Assembly (NCBI RefSeq): GCF_003710985.1
Contig: NZ_RHHT01000003.1
Location: 124,001-188,000, forward strand
Reading direction: 5' to 3'
Length of the DNA stretch: 64,000 nucleotides
Origin: Brevibacillus panacihumi
GTDB lineage: Bacteria; Bacillota; Bacilli; Brevibacillales; Brevibacillaceae
The notes under the pieces are model-generated. The model had not been told where the DNA came from. It saw nothing but the letters and a program-made list of their open reading frames with translations, and searched no databases. Position numbers and translations under genes: made by a program. Positions 54,909 through 62,100 of this stretch are shown here, one piece after another; position 1 is the first letter of the stretch; every line of letters begins with the position of its first letter.

Positions 54909-55547
54909 ATGAGCTTGTATCCCATGTTCGTCAATCTGACAGACAAGCGCTGCCTGGTCGTAGGCGCGGGCCAGGTGGCAGAACGAAAAATTGCCAGCCT
55001 TCTCTGCGCTAAAGCCAAGGTCACAGTTGTCAGCCTGTCTTGCACGCCAGTCATCCAACAATGGAGCGACGAGGCCAGATTGACACTCCATCTGCGCGCT
55101 TTCAGCCCGGAGGATATGCAGGAGATGGCCATCATCATCGCCGCTACGAGCGATGCCGCTGCCAATCTGGCTGTGCATCGGGCGTGCCAGCCGCATCAGT
55201 GGGTCAATATTGCCGACCGGCCCGACCTGTGCAGCTTCATCGTCCCGGCTATGGTCGAGCGCGGCGATCTGCAGGTAGCGATCTCTACGGGCGGAGCCAA
55301 TCCCGGGCTGGCGAAAAAGCTGCGCCGCCAGGCAGAGCAATGGATTGGCCCGGAATACGAGTCCTACACGCAGTTTCTCGGGGAGATGAGGCAGCAGGTC
55401 CTCCATCTTGGACTAGAGGAAGGAGAGAAGCGGATCATCCTGCGCGAATTGCTGGATGACCGCTTTTTTCAGTGGACACAGAACGGGGAAATCGAGCGAA
55501 GAGATCGGGAGGCAAAGGAACTTCTTCATCGCCTCCCCCGCGGCTAG
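54909..55547 (+). CDS. sirC: Precorrin-2 dehydrogenase (SirC / CysG N-terminal type)
   Basis: NAD-dependent oxidation of precorrin-2 to sirohydrochlorin, supplying CbiX. The 212-residue protein has YPMFVNLTDKRCLVVGAGQVAERKIASLL with the Rossmann motif GAGQVA, ATSDAAANLAVHRAC, VNIADRPDLCSFIVPA and ISTGGANPGLAKKLR. It lacks a ferrochelatase domain beyond a short helical tail, so CbiX does the cobalt step. Last gene of the cobalamin operon; its stop overlaps that of the convergent DoxX gene. Confidence 0.92.
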   Translation: MSLYPMFVNLTDKRCLVVGAGQVAERKIASLLCAKAKVTVVSLSCTPVIQQWSDEARLTLHLRAFSPEDMQEMAIIIAATSDAAANLAVHRACQPHQWVNIADRPDLCSFIVPAMVERGDLQVAISTGGANPGLAKKLRRQAEQWIGPEYESYTQFLGEMRQQVLHLGLEEGEKRIILRELLDDRFFQWTQNGEIERRDREAKELLHRLPRG

Positions 55548-55888
55548 ACGACATTCCGAATCATCACCCATACCGCAAGAATCAGGCAAATGCTAGCTGG
55601 AATGGCCATGGCAAAAGGCTGCTCAGCGCGGAAGAGATGGGCGTGAATGGCTCCCAGCATCAGAATGACAAACAAGATCGCCGATCCGGCAGCCAGATGC
55701 CGATTCCACAAGCCTGCAATCATGGCGAGTGCCCCGAGGATTTCCAGTGCTCCCGTCACAGACATGAACCACAGAGGGTAGTGATAGTGCTGCCAATGGT
55801 CCACTTGAAAGGGAACACGAAAGACCTTGATGAAGCCGCCGATCAGAAGAAAAACCGCCAAGACCACTTGCAGGATGGGCGCGAGCAT
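55544..55888 (-). CDS. DoxX-family membrane protein
   Basis: A 114-residue protein with four hydrophobic spans and the DoxX pattern (GGFIKVFRVPF, SVTGALEILGALAMIAGLW). DoxX proteins are small membrane subunits linked to thiol/oxidative stress or quinone chemistry, but this one cannot be assigned further. AAGGAGTG precedes ATG 55888, 6 nt after the stop of the TetR gene, so the two form an operon and DoxX is the likely target of the regulator. Confidence 0.85.
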   Translation of the reverse strand: MLAPILQVVLAVFLLIGGFIKVFRVPFQVDHWQHYHYPLWFMSVTGALEILGALAMIAGLWNRHLAAGSAILFVILMLGAIHAHLFRAEQPFAMAIPASICLILAVWVMIRNVV

Positions 55889-55894
55889 CCGCTG

Positions 55895-56515
55895 TCACTC
55901 CTTATGTAAATTCTTTTTTTCTGCGGGATGTCCATTGGTGAGCATCCCGTGAAGCAAGAGGTCGACTACCTGCTGCGCCATACCATTTGGAGCTTGCAAT
56001 CCCGGCAGCAGGCAGGAGACGGTCAGACGCTCCATGATTCCGATCAGGCACTCCGCTACGGTCTGCATCTCCAGCTCGGAGCGGAAATAACCCGACTGTT
56101 GCTCCCCTTGCAAATTCTCCTGGATCATCGCAGCAAGCTCTGCTTTGATCTGGCTGGACTCAGTGGCCAGAAAAAACCCGACGCGCGTCAAAGCGGGATC
56201 CTCCGCCAGAAAGCGAAATACGGCTTCCACTGCGAGATAAATCCGTTCCGAAACTTCCTTGGCTTCGATCCCGGCCTCCAAGCGGGCTTCTTGCGTCAGT
56301 TCGCGCAGACGGGAGCGAAAATGGTCCACGATCTCAGCGAAAATCGCTTCTTTGCTGGGGAAGTACAGATAAAAGGAAGGCTGCGTCAAACCCGCCCTTT
56401 TCACGATATCGCTTACTTTTGCATCATGAAATCCCCGCTCGGCAAACTCAGCCGTGGCTGCATCCAGCAATCGTTTCCGGCTTTCTTTTCCTTTCCGGCC
56501 TATTTCTTTCTTCAT
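55895..56515 (-). CDS. TetR-family transcriptional regulator
   Basis: A 206-residue repressor. The N-terminal HTH is clear (RLLDAATAEFAERGFHDAKVSDIVKRAG, then LTQPSFYLYFPSKEAIFAEIVDHF); the C-terminal ligand domain is variable and helical. I start it at ATG 56515 (KKEIGRKG); the frame stays open upstream but crosses the operator. A 30-bp inverted repeat at 56537-56566 sits between promoter and start, consistent with autorepression of this regulator and the downstream doxX-like gene. Confidence 0.9.
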   Translation of the reverse strand: MKKEIGRKGKESRKRLLDAATAEFAERGFHDAKVSDIVKRAGLTQPSFYLYFPSKEAIFAEIVDHFRSRLRELTQEARLEAGIEAKEVSERIYLAVEAVFRFLAEDPALTRVGFFLATESSQIKAELAAMIQENLQGEQQSGYFRSELEMQTVAECLIGIMERLTVSCLLPGLQAPNGMAQQVVDLLLHGMLTNGHPAEKKNLHKE

Positions 56516-56536
56516 ACCAGATTCAACTCCAAAAAG

Positions 56537-56594
56537 ATACTCATGAGTAATATTACTTGTGAGTATTATTTCACAGCGATCAAGCAACAGTCAA
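56537..56594 (-). promoter_or_regulatory. TetR-gene promoter and operator
   Basis: On the minus strand TTGACT (56594-56589), 18-bp spacer, AATAAT (56570-56565). A 30-bp inverted repeat (56537-56566) with arms ATACTCA-TG-AGTAAT and ATTACT-TG-TGAGTAT mismatches only at the TG pairs. It overlaps the -10 box and the start point. Confidence 0.7.
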
Positions 56595-56600
56595 GACACG

Positions 56601-56650
56601 CAAAAAAACGTGCAGACAAAATACCCGACAGGTACGATGCTTGCACGTTC
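56601..56650 (-). terminator. Terminator-like repeat, copy 1
   Basis: AACGTGCA...TTGCACGTT-type stem followed on the minus strand by seven T. It ends the MerR-DUF4260 transcript. It matches copy 2 (57512-57561) at 42 of 50 positions, including the loop. Confidence 0.75.
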
Positions 56651-56672
56651 AACTCTCATGTATTCCTGATGA

Positions 56673-57023
56673 CTATATTTTTTGTAAATGCGTTTCTTTA
56701 AAGCTGTGCGAATATTTTAGTCCATATCCGATTGCGCGATCCATGAAGATATGTGCGTACCAAATCAACGCAATGATGAATAGGAAATCTGATTGAATCA
56801 AGAAATAAGAGAGTAGAATGATGGTTGGCAGAATTATACTATGTCCCATATTGTAGATTTGGGCGCCGGTTTTTGCATTTGCAAGATAGCCAAGCATCGT
56901 AATATCTGGGACCAAGAGCAACCCAAAGAACAGGAGAAGGGAAAAATCAAAGTGACTGTAAATAATGAAAGTTAATGCGAAAAAAATAGCATTTTCTGTT
57001 TGAATAATCCACCTATTCTTCAT
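56673..57023 (-). CDS. DUF4260-family membrane protein
   Basis: A 116-residue protein with about four hydrophobic spans and the DUF4260 marks (FGLLLVPDITMLGYLANAKTGAQIYNMGHS and ALIWYAHIFMDRAIGYGLKY regions). Function unknown. ATG 57023 is inside the end of the MerR gene (11-nt overlap); earlier in-frame ATGs lie deep in that gene. The pair is therefore a regulator-effector operon ended by the terminator at 56601-56650. Confidence 0.8.
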   Translation of the reverse strand: MKNRWIIQTENAIFFALTFIIYSHFDFSLLLFFGLLLVPDITMLGYLANAKTGAQIYNMGHSIILPTIILLSYFLIQSDFLFIIALIWYAHIFMDRAIGYGLKYSHSFKETHLQKI

Positions 57024-57450
57024 GAGCCATGCCCCCATTTTGGATATCTGCATACATATCGGTAATAAGCTGCTGAATAACTTCTTTATTTTCTTCATAT
57101 TTGTTTTCGTTCATCAATTGTTGCACCTGCGTCAATGCTTGATAGGCTTGTTGATAAAAAAGAATGTGCTGTGAAATCTCATGTATTTTTTGCTGCATGA
57201 ATGCATTCGAAACGATATTGCATTCTGATGATACAGGTTTTTCTTGCAGCTGAAGCAAGCTTTCTATTTCCTGCAAGGTAAAGCCCAGCCGTTTCAAAAC
57301 CAGAACGAATTGAAGGGCTTCCTCACATTTTTTATCGTATTGCCGGTAGCCATTTTCCATTCTGGCAGGCTTCAGCAATCCCATTTTTTCATAGTAGCGA
57401 ATACGGTCCGTTGATACATGAAACTTTTGGGCAAATTCTTTAATTCGCAT
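57013..57450 (-). CDS. MerR-family transcriptional regulator
   Basis: A 145-residue regulator with the MerR winged helix (MRIKEFAQKFHVSTDRIRYYEKMGLL and ENGYRQYD) and a long coiled-coil dimerisation helix. The C-terminal part has one Cys (SSECNIV) and no metal motif, so a drug- or redox-sensing type is more likely than a metal sensor. Its own promoter has the 19-bp spacer and palindromic operator typical of MerR control. The DUF4260 gene is co-expressed. Confidence 0.9.
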   Translation of the reverse strand: MRIKEFAQKFHVSTDRIRYYEKMGLLKPARMENGYRQYDKKCEEALQFVLVLKRLGFTLQEIESLLQLQEKPVSSECNIVSNAFMQQKIHEISQHILFYQQAYQALTQVQQLMNENKYEENKEVIQQLITDMYADIQNGGMAHEE

Positions 57451-57472
57451 CCAGTCACTCTCCTTGCCTAGA

Positions 57473-57503
57473 ACTATAACATTGGAGTAAACTCCAAGGT
57501 CAA
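57473..57503 (-). promoter_or_regulatory. MerR-type promoter with 19-bp spacer and operator
   Basis: Minus strand TTGACC (57503-57498), 19-bp spacer, TATAGT (57478-57473). The spacer holds the perfect palindrome TTGGAGTTTACTCCAA (57497-57482). Over-long spacer plus central dyad is the textbook MerR activation geometry. Confidence 0.9.
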
Positions 57504-57511
57504 GCGAATAT

Positions 57512-57561
57512 CAAAAAAACGTGCAAACCAGGCACCTGACAGGTACGAGGCTTGCACGTTT
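57512..57561 (-). terminator. Terminator-like repeat, copy 2
   Basis: AACGTGCAA (stem) pairs with TTGCACGTT, and the minus-strand tail is a run of T. It ends the monooxygenase gene at 57587. Same 50-bp sequence family as copy 1 at 56601-56650. Confidence 0.85.
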
Positions 57562-57586
57562 TTTGGCATGTCATGCGATCCAATTT

Positions 57587-57910
57587 TTATTCAGCAGCGG
57601 CTTGCTTCACGGATTTCACGTAGTAGACGCCGCCTTCGGAGTTGAGCAGATACTCGGGCTTCGGCTTGCCGAGATTGGCTTTATGCCCGGCGATATGCGC
57701 ATCGCTTTTCTCCCATTGCTTCCAATGCGCCTCAGATTCCCAACGCACCTGGACGATGACTTCTTCCTCTCCGCGCGGAACCTTCTTGACCATGACGGTA
57801 GAATCGATAAAGCCTTCTTGCTTTTCGATCAAGCCTTCGCCGCTGAAGCGATTGACCACTTGGTCCGAGAAGCCTTCCTTTACTGTGATTTTTCGCATTT
57901 GAACGAACAT
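57587..57910 (-). CDS. IsdG/HmoA-like antibiotic-biosynthesis-monooxygenase domain protein
   Basis: A 107-residue ferredoxin-like-fold protein (MFVQMRKITVKEGFSDQ, VMVKKVPRGEEEVIVQVRWESEAHWKQWEKSDAH). The WESEAHWKQWEKS segment and the following HIAGHK match haem-degrading monooxygenases of the HmoA/IsdG group, so iron release from haem is the likely role, though the ABM domain has other uses. ATG 57910 follows GGGAG; two earlier ATGs give an unlikely GAGH leader. A possible iron-responsive element (AATGATTCTTATT) lies upstream near 57962. Confidence 0.8.
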   Translation of the reverse strand: MFVQMRKITVKEGFSDQVVNRFSGEGLIEKQEGFIDSTVMVKKVPRGEEEVIVQVRWESEAHWKQWEKSDAHIAGHKANLGKPKPEYLLNSEGGVYYVKSVKQAAAE

Positions 57911-57970
57911 GTGACCCGCTCCCATTCTCACAAAATATCTTCCTGAGACCAGTGTAACTGATAATGATTC

Positions 57971-58879
57971 TTATTTCCAGTGTTGACCGCTGGTGGAAGC
58001 ACATCGGCAGTCCAGCCAATGCAAGAGGTCTGCGAGAAAGAGCGAATTCCCCTCCTCGTCAAAAGGGCGATGACGCATATGCTCATAGGCGATTTGCTGC
58101 TTGTCGCGGGAGCCGACAGATTCAAAGAACTGGCGCAGCTTTTCCGGCGGGGTCAGGCTGTCGTCTGTACCGTATTGCAGCAAAAACGGTACCCGCAGAG
58201 CAGGCGAACGCTTTTGCAGCAGTCTTTGTGCCGTGATGATCCCGCGACCCAAGCCTGGCGTGACGGTCTGGTGGCGCAGCGGATCGCCCTTCGTCCAGCC
58301 GTTTCGATTGGGTTCTCTCGCATTTCGCGAATGGAGGGATTTTTCGACGGTGTAATCCGGCTTGAGATAGCTCATCAGGAAAATGAGCCATTTTTCCATG
58401 GGTCTGATGGTGTAGGAAAATGCGGGTGCGATCGCGGCGAGGCCGGCAATTCCTGTCTCTTCATGGAGGCAATAGTCGAGGCAGATCAGACCGCCAAGAC
58501 TATGCCCAAGCAAAAAAAGCGGCAATCCGGGATGCAAACCGCCGACTACTTGTCGAAAAGCGTGCAAATCCCCGCGATACTCGTCCCAGCGGCGCACATA
58601 TCCCCGCGTGCCGCTGCTTCTGCCGTGACCGCGCAGGTCAAACGAATAGGCTGCGTATTGGTGTTCGGCCAAATGCCGGCTGATCCTGTCCATGCCCCCG
58701 CTGTGGTCGCCAAATCCATGAACGATGATCACCGCGGCTTTCGGGGATGGCGCTGGGCAGAGGCTGCGATAGTATAATTCTAAGCCGCCCACCCCGGCAA
58801 ACGTTCCTTCTGCTGTCAGCAATATGCGGCTGCACCTCCTTGCCTGGCAGCTTTTCTGGGCGTAAGGCGAATGAGCCAT
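57971..58879 (-). CDS. Alpha/beta hydrolase, monoacylglycerol-lipase-like
   Basis: Serine hydrolase of 302 residues: HGFGDHSGGMDRI (oxyanion region), FDLRGHGRSSG, nucleophile elbow GHSLGG, catalytic Asp in YGTDDSLTP and a late His in MRHRPFDE. This is the lysophospholipase/monoglyceride lipase group. Two starts are reasonable: ATG 58879 with CTGGAG 8 nt upstream, and TTG 58822 about 12 nt after AAGGAGG. The latter gives the more usual family length. It reads toward the monooxygenase gene with about 60 nt between. Confidence 0.82.
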   Translation of the reverse strand: MAHSPYAQKSCQARRCSRILLTAEGTFAGVGGLELYYRSLCPAPSPKAAVIIVHGFGDHSGGMDRISRHLAEHQYAAYSFDLRGHGRSSGTRGYVRRWDEYRGDLHAFRQVVGGLHPGLPLFLLGHSLGGLICLDYCLHEETGIAGLAAIAPAFSYTIRPMEKWLIFLMSYLKPDYTVEKSLHSRNAREPNRNGWTKGDPLRHQTVTPGLGRGIITAQRLLQKRSPALRVPFLLQYGTDDSLTPPEKLRQFFESVGSRDKQQIAYEHMRHRPFDEEGNSLFLADLLHWLDCRCASTSGQHWK

Positions 58880-58950
58880 ACAAAATTCTCCAGAGCAAAT
58901 AATACACCAGGTTTATCCATGATGTTTTTTTGATTATAGCATGGGTTGAA

Positions 58951-58994
58951 AAAGAGGATCTCTCGTCACTTTTCTGACGATCAAGATCCTCTTT
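58951..58994 (-). terminator. Intrinsic terminator of the dicarboxylate symporter gene
   Basis: AAAGAGGATCT (58951-58961) pairs with AGATCCTCTTT (58984-58994). On the minus strand the stem is followed by TTTTTC. Confidence 0.85.
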
Positions 58995-59015
58995 CTGTTC
59001 AGCTAGAGCCAATTT

Positions 59016-60272
59016 TTACGCTGTCATAGGTGCGGAGGAATTCTCCTCCTGCACGGGGTTTGGATTGAATTCGCCTTCTGTCTTGGCGATCACGACGGTT
59101 GCGACTCCATTTCCGATCAGGTTGGTGATCGCGCGAGCCTCAGACATGAAACGGTCCACCCCAAGCAGCAGAGCCATCCCTTCGACCGGAATCATCGGGA
59201 AGGCAGCCAGGGTTGCGGCCAAGGTAATAAAACCGGAACCGGTCACACCCGCAGCTCCTTTGGAGGTAATCATCAAAATTCCGAGAAGCGTCAACTGCTC
59301 CCAGACGCTCAGGTCGACACCGTAGGCTTGCGCGATGAAAAGGGCAGCCATCGACAGGTAGATGGAGGTGCCGTCCAGATTGAAGGAATACCCGGTCGGA
59401 ATGACCAGTCCGACAACCGATTTGGAACAGCCGTACTTTTCGAGACGATCCATCATGCGCGGCAGGGCTGATTCGGAAGAGGAGGTGCCCAGTACCAGCA
59501 AAACCTCTTCACGGATGTATTTGATGAACGAAAAAATGTTGAACTGGTAGTAGCGAGCGATTGCACCCAAAATGAGAACGATAAACAGAAACATGGTGAT
59601 ATAGACGGCTGACATCAGAAGGCCCAGCTTGGTCAAGGAGCCGAGGCCGAATTTTCCGATCGTATACGACATGGCCCCGAAAGCTGCGATCGGAGACACT
59701 TTCATGATCATGTTGACGACGCCGAAGAATCCGTGAGAAAGCTTGTCGAACAAATCAATAACCGGCTTCGCTTTTGAGCCCATGGCTGCCAGAGAAATAC
59801 CGAAGAGTACAGCAAAGAACAAAATGGGGAGCAGGTCTCCGCCAGCCATCGCTCCGACTACGTTTTCCGGAATGATCCCCATCAAAAAGTCGATGACGCC
59901 TTGGCTTTCAGCGGCTGCCTTGGTGTAGTTCGAAACATCGCCTTCCAAGCCGGATTTGTCAAAACCAACTCCTGGCTTGATCAGATTGACGACCAAAAGA
60001 CCGATGGCCAGCGCAATGGTGGTAACGATTTCAAAATAAAGCAAAGCCTTTCCGCCGATCTTGCCGACCTTTTTCATGTCTCCCATACTGGCAATTCCGT
60101 TTACCACCGTAAAGAAAATGATAGGAGGGATCACCATTTTGATCAGCTTGATGAAAACATCAGCCAGCACCTTGAGCTGTGCCCCGAACGCAGGCGCGTA
60201 ATGCCCGACAAGAATACCGATGATGATAGCGATAACGACTTGTACAGTCAGATTTCGAAAATTGATTCTCAT
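59016..60272 (-). CDS. dctA: DctA-type C4-dicarboxylate:proton/sodium symporter
   Basis: A 418-residue dicarboxylate/amino acid:cation symporter (DAACS). Eight or so spans and two re-entrant hairpins are visible; signatures include [11 protein letters not shown] (the serine-rich hairpin), [26 protein letters not shown] and the [14 protein letters not shown] helix that binds substrate and cation. The order of motifs fits DctA/GltP; succinate/fumarate/malate rather than glutamate is suggested by similarity of pattern and by a TRAP binding protein and kinase nearby, but cannot be proven. ATG 60272 follows AAGGAAG. A cre site lies 27 bp upstream. Confidence 0.9.
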   Translation of the reverse strand: MRINFRNLTVQVVIAIIIGILVGHYAPAFGAQLKVLADVFIKLIKMVIPPIIFFTVVNGIASMGDMKKVGKIGGKALLYFEIVTTIALAIGLLVVNLIKPGVGFDKSGLEGDVSNYTKAAAESQGVIDFLMGIIPENVVGAMAGGDLLPILFFAVLFGISLAAMGSKAKPVIDLFDKLSHGFFGVVNMIMKVSPIAAFGAMSYTIGKFGLGSLTKLGLLMSAVYITMFLFIVLILGAIARYYQFNIFSFIKYIREEVLLVLGTSSSESALPRMMDRLEKYGCSKSVVGLVIPTGYSFNLDGTSIYLSMAALFIAQAYGVDLSVWEQLTLLGILMITSKGAAGVTGSGFITLAATLAAFPMIPVEGMALLLGVDRFMSEARAITNLIGNGVATVVIAKTEGEFNPNPVQEENSSAPMTA

Positions 60273-60298
60273 GCCATTCTTCCTTTCTTTTGTTGTTG

Positions 60299-60352
60299 TG
60301 AAAGCGCTTTTTTATTTTCTTGCATTGTAAGGAATGGCAGGAGTGATTTAAA
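60299..60352 (-). promoter_or_regulatory. dctA promoter with catabolite-response (cre) site
   Basis: Minus strand TTTAAA (60352-60347), 17-bp spacer, TACAAT (60329-60324). TGAAAGCGCTTT at 60299-60310 matches the CcpA cre core and lies just after the predicted start point, so binding would block the promoter-proximal transcript. Confidence 0.65.
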
Positions 60353-60353
60353 T

Positions 60354-60367
60354 AATATGGTCATATT
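60354..60367 (-). promoter_or_regulatory. 14-bp palindrome just upstream of the dctA -35 box
   Basis: AATATG-GT-CATATT is a perfect dyad ending 1 bp before the -35 box, the usual place for an activator. The bound protein is not evident. Confidence 0.4.
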
Positions 60368-60507
60368 GTTTGTTTTGGTCTTTTTGGTCTTTTTCTACAT
60401 CAAAGAGAATTGCGATTTGACATCCTCTCGACATGTTCAATCTGTAATCTAGATCATGTACATAGCATCGCGTCAGAAAAACATCGGGAGAAATGGAGGA
60501 GTTTGTT

Positions 60508-61245
60508 ATGTTTAAGAAACATTATCTTGCTACAGCGGCTGCTGGCTTGCTTCTGGCGACAACGCTGATTCCATCTGGAGCGAGTGCAGAGGTAGCGACC
60601 AAGAATCTGCAAGCAAAATACAACAATATCAAAGTCTTGAATAACGGCTATCAAATTTCCACACCTATTGAGCCATTCATCGTCAATGGCACGACGTACA
60701 TCCCATTGCGCATGATGGCTGACGTATTCAAAAAAGACGTCACTTGGGATGGAAAAACCTATACGATCAACGTGATCGATAAGCCTGATCCGAGCGTACA
60801 ATCACAAATTGCAATCAAAGACGCGGAAATTGCTAGATTGAAAAATCAAATCACTTCGTTGCAGGATGAAATCGAAAATCTCGAAGACAAGCTGGATAAA
60901 AAGAACAGCAAAGATGATGACGATTTCGATGATGATCTGTCAGACTTGGAAGACGAATTGAACGATGATTACGGTGAATTCGAGGATCTGGAATGGACGA
61001 TCTCTCTTGATGGAGATGAGGATGAGATCGAGGTAGAAATCGAGATTGATCTCTCCGAGTACGGTGATGATTTCGATGAACTGACGAAGAGCGAACTGAA
61101 AGCATTCGTTCAAGACATCGTCGATGACATCTGGAGAGAATTTGACGCCGACATCACAGGCTACATCATCGACAGCGATGAAGATGATAAGCTGTACGAA
61201 TTCGATGCTGAGTACGATGATGATCTTTCCTTCAGCAAATATTAA
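60508..61245 (+). CDS. Secreted protein with copper-amine-oxidase-N domain and acidic C terminus
   Basis: A 245-residue protein with a Sec signal peptide (FKKHYLATAAAGLLLATTLIPSGASA). A Cu_amine_oxidN1-type repeat follows (PFIVNGTTYIPLRMMADVFKKDVTW, about 57-82), then a short coiled coil (IAIKDAEIARLKNQITSLQDEIENLEDKLD), a run of Asp/Glu (KDDDDFDDDLSDLEDEL) and a C-terminal strand-helix domain still rich in acid. It is probably a wall-associated, calcium-binding protein. ATG 60508 follows GGAGG by 8 nt. A terminator at 61265 closes the unit. Confidence 0.8.
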   Translation: MFKKHYLATAAAGLLLATTLIPSGASAEVATKNLQAKYNNIKVLNNGYQISTPIEPFIVNGTTYIPLRMMADVFKKDVTWDGKTYTINVIDKPDPSVQSQIAIKDAEIARLKNQITSLQDEIENLEDKLDKKNSKDDDDFDDDLSDLEDELNDDYGEFEDLEWTISLDGDEDEIEVEIEIDLSEYGDDFDELTKSELKAFVQDIVDDIWREFDADITGYIIDSDEDDKLYEFDAEYDDDLSFSKY

Positions 61246-61264
61246 AATTTCATAGGTGCAACCC

Positions 61265-61307
61265 AAGCCTTGCTTCTCTCACACCGAGAAAAGCAAGGCT
61301 TTTTTCC
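61265..61307 (+). terminator. Intrinsic terminator after the copper-amine-oxidase-N gene
   Basis: AAGCCTTGCTT (61265-61275) pairs with AAGCAAGGCTT (61291-61301), followed by TTTTTTCC. Confidence 0.9.
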
Positions 61308-61410
61308 TATTTCCATAATGAAGGAATCCCAATATAAAGAAAAAAGAGGTAGACTGGAAGAGATGTGAGGAAACCATCTATTATGTCTTTGAAATCAGGA
61401 GCGGCTTTTC

Positions 61411-62100
61411 ATGAAACAAATTCTTTTGGTGGAAGATGAGTTGGTTATCTCCCGCGTACTGAAAGCGTATCTGCAAAAAGAAGACTATCAGGTTTGGCAA
61501 GCCGAAAACGGCAATGACGCCGTTCGCCTTTTTGACGAACAAAAGCCGGATCTCGTCCTGCTGGATGTCATGCTTCCGGAAATGAGCGGCTGGGAAGTCC
61601 TGCAGTACATAAGGGAAAGAAGCGCCTGTCCTGTCATCATGATGACGGCCTTGGGACAAACCGATCAGAAATTGAAAGGCTTCAATCAGGGAGCGGACGA
61701 CTACATTACCAAGCCGTTTGTGGCCGAGGAGGTCGTGGCACGGGTAAACGCTGTCCTGCGCCGTTCTGCGATTCTCGTCAAGGATCAGGAGACGCGTTTT
61801 TTTGGCGGACTCAAAATCAATTTCAAATCGCATAGCGTGACACTGCATGGCATCGATTTGCAGTTTCATCCGAAAGATTTGTCTTTGCTGCTGTTTTTGG
61901 CGCAAAATCCAAACCGGACATTTTCCCGCGAGCAATTGATCGAGCATCTATGGGGGATGGACTATGAGGGCAGTGATCGGGCTGTAGACCTGGCTATCAA
62001 ACGAATTCGCAAAACCCTGCAAAACTGGCCTGCCTCCGAGGGGGAAATCAAAACGCTCAGAGGGGTGGGGTATCAGTTCAGTGTTTTTGATAAATCATAA
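61411..62100 (+). CDS. OmpR/PhoB-family response regulator
   Basis: A 229-residue regulator: receiver with EDE (8-10), phospho-acceptor Asp52 in LLDVMLPEMSG, the switch Thr in MMTALGQ and Lys in TKPFV; then the winged-helix output domain ending TLRGVGYQF. AGGAGCGG precedes ATG 61411. It overlaps the kinase gene by 20 nt, so they form one operon. Regulon unknown; adjacent transport genes make transporter control possible. Confidence 0.92.
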   Translation: MKQILLVEDELVISRVLKAYLQKEDYQVWQAENGNDAVRLFDEQKPDLVLLDVMLPEMSGWEVLQYIRERSACPVIMMTALGQTDQKLKGFNQGADDYITKPFVAEEVVARVNAVLRRSAILVKDQETRFFGGLKINFKSHSVTLHGIDLQFHPKDLSLLLFLAQNPNRTFSREQLIEHLWGMDYEGSDRAVDLAIKRIRKTLQNWPASEGEIKTLRGVGYQFSVFDKS

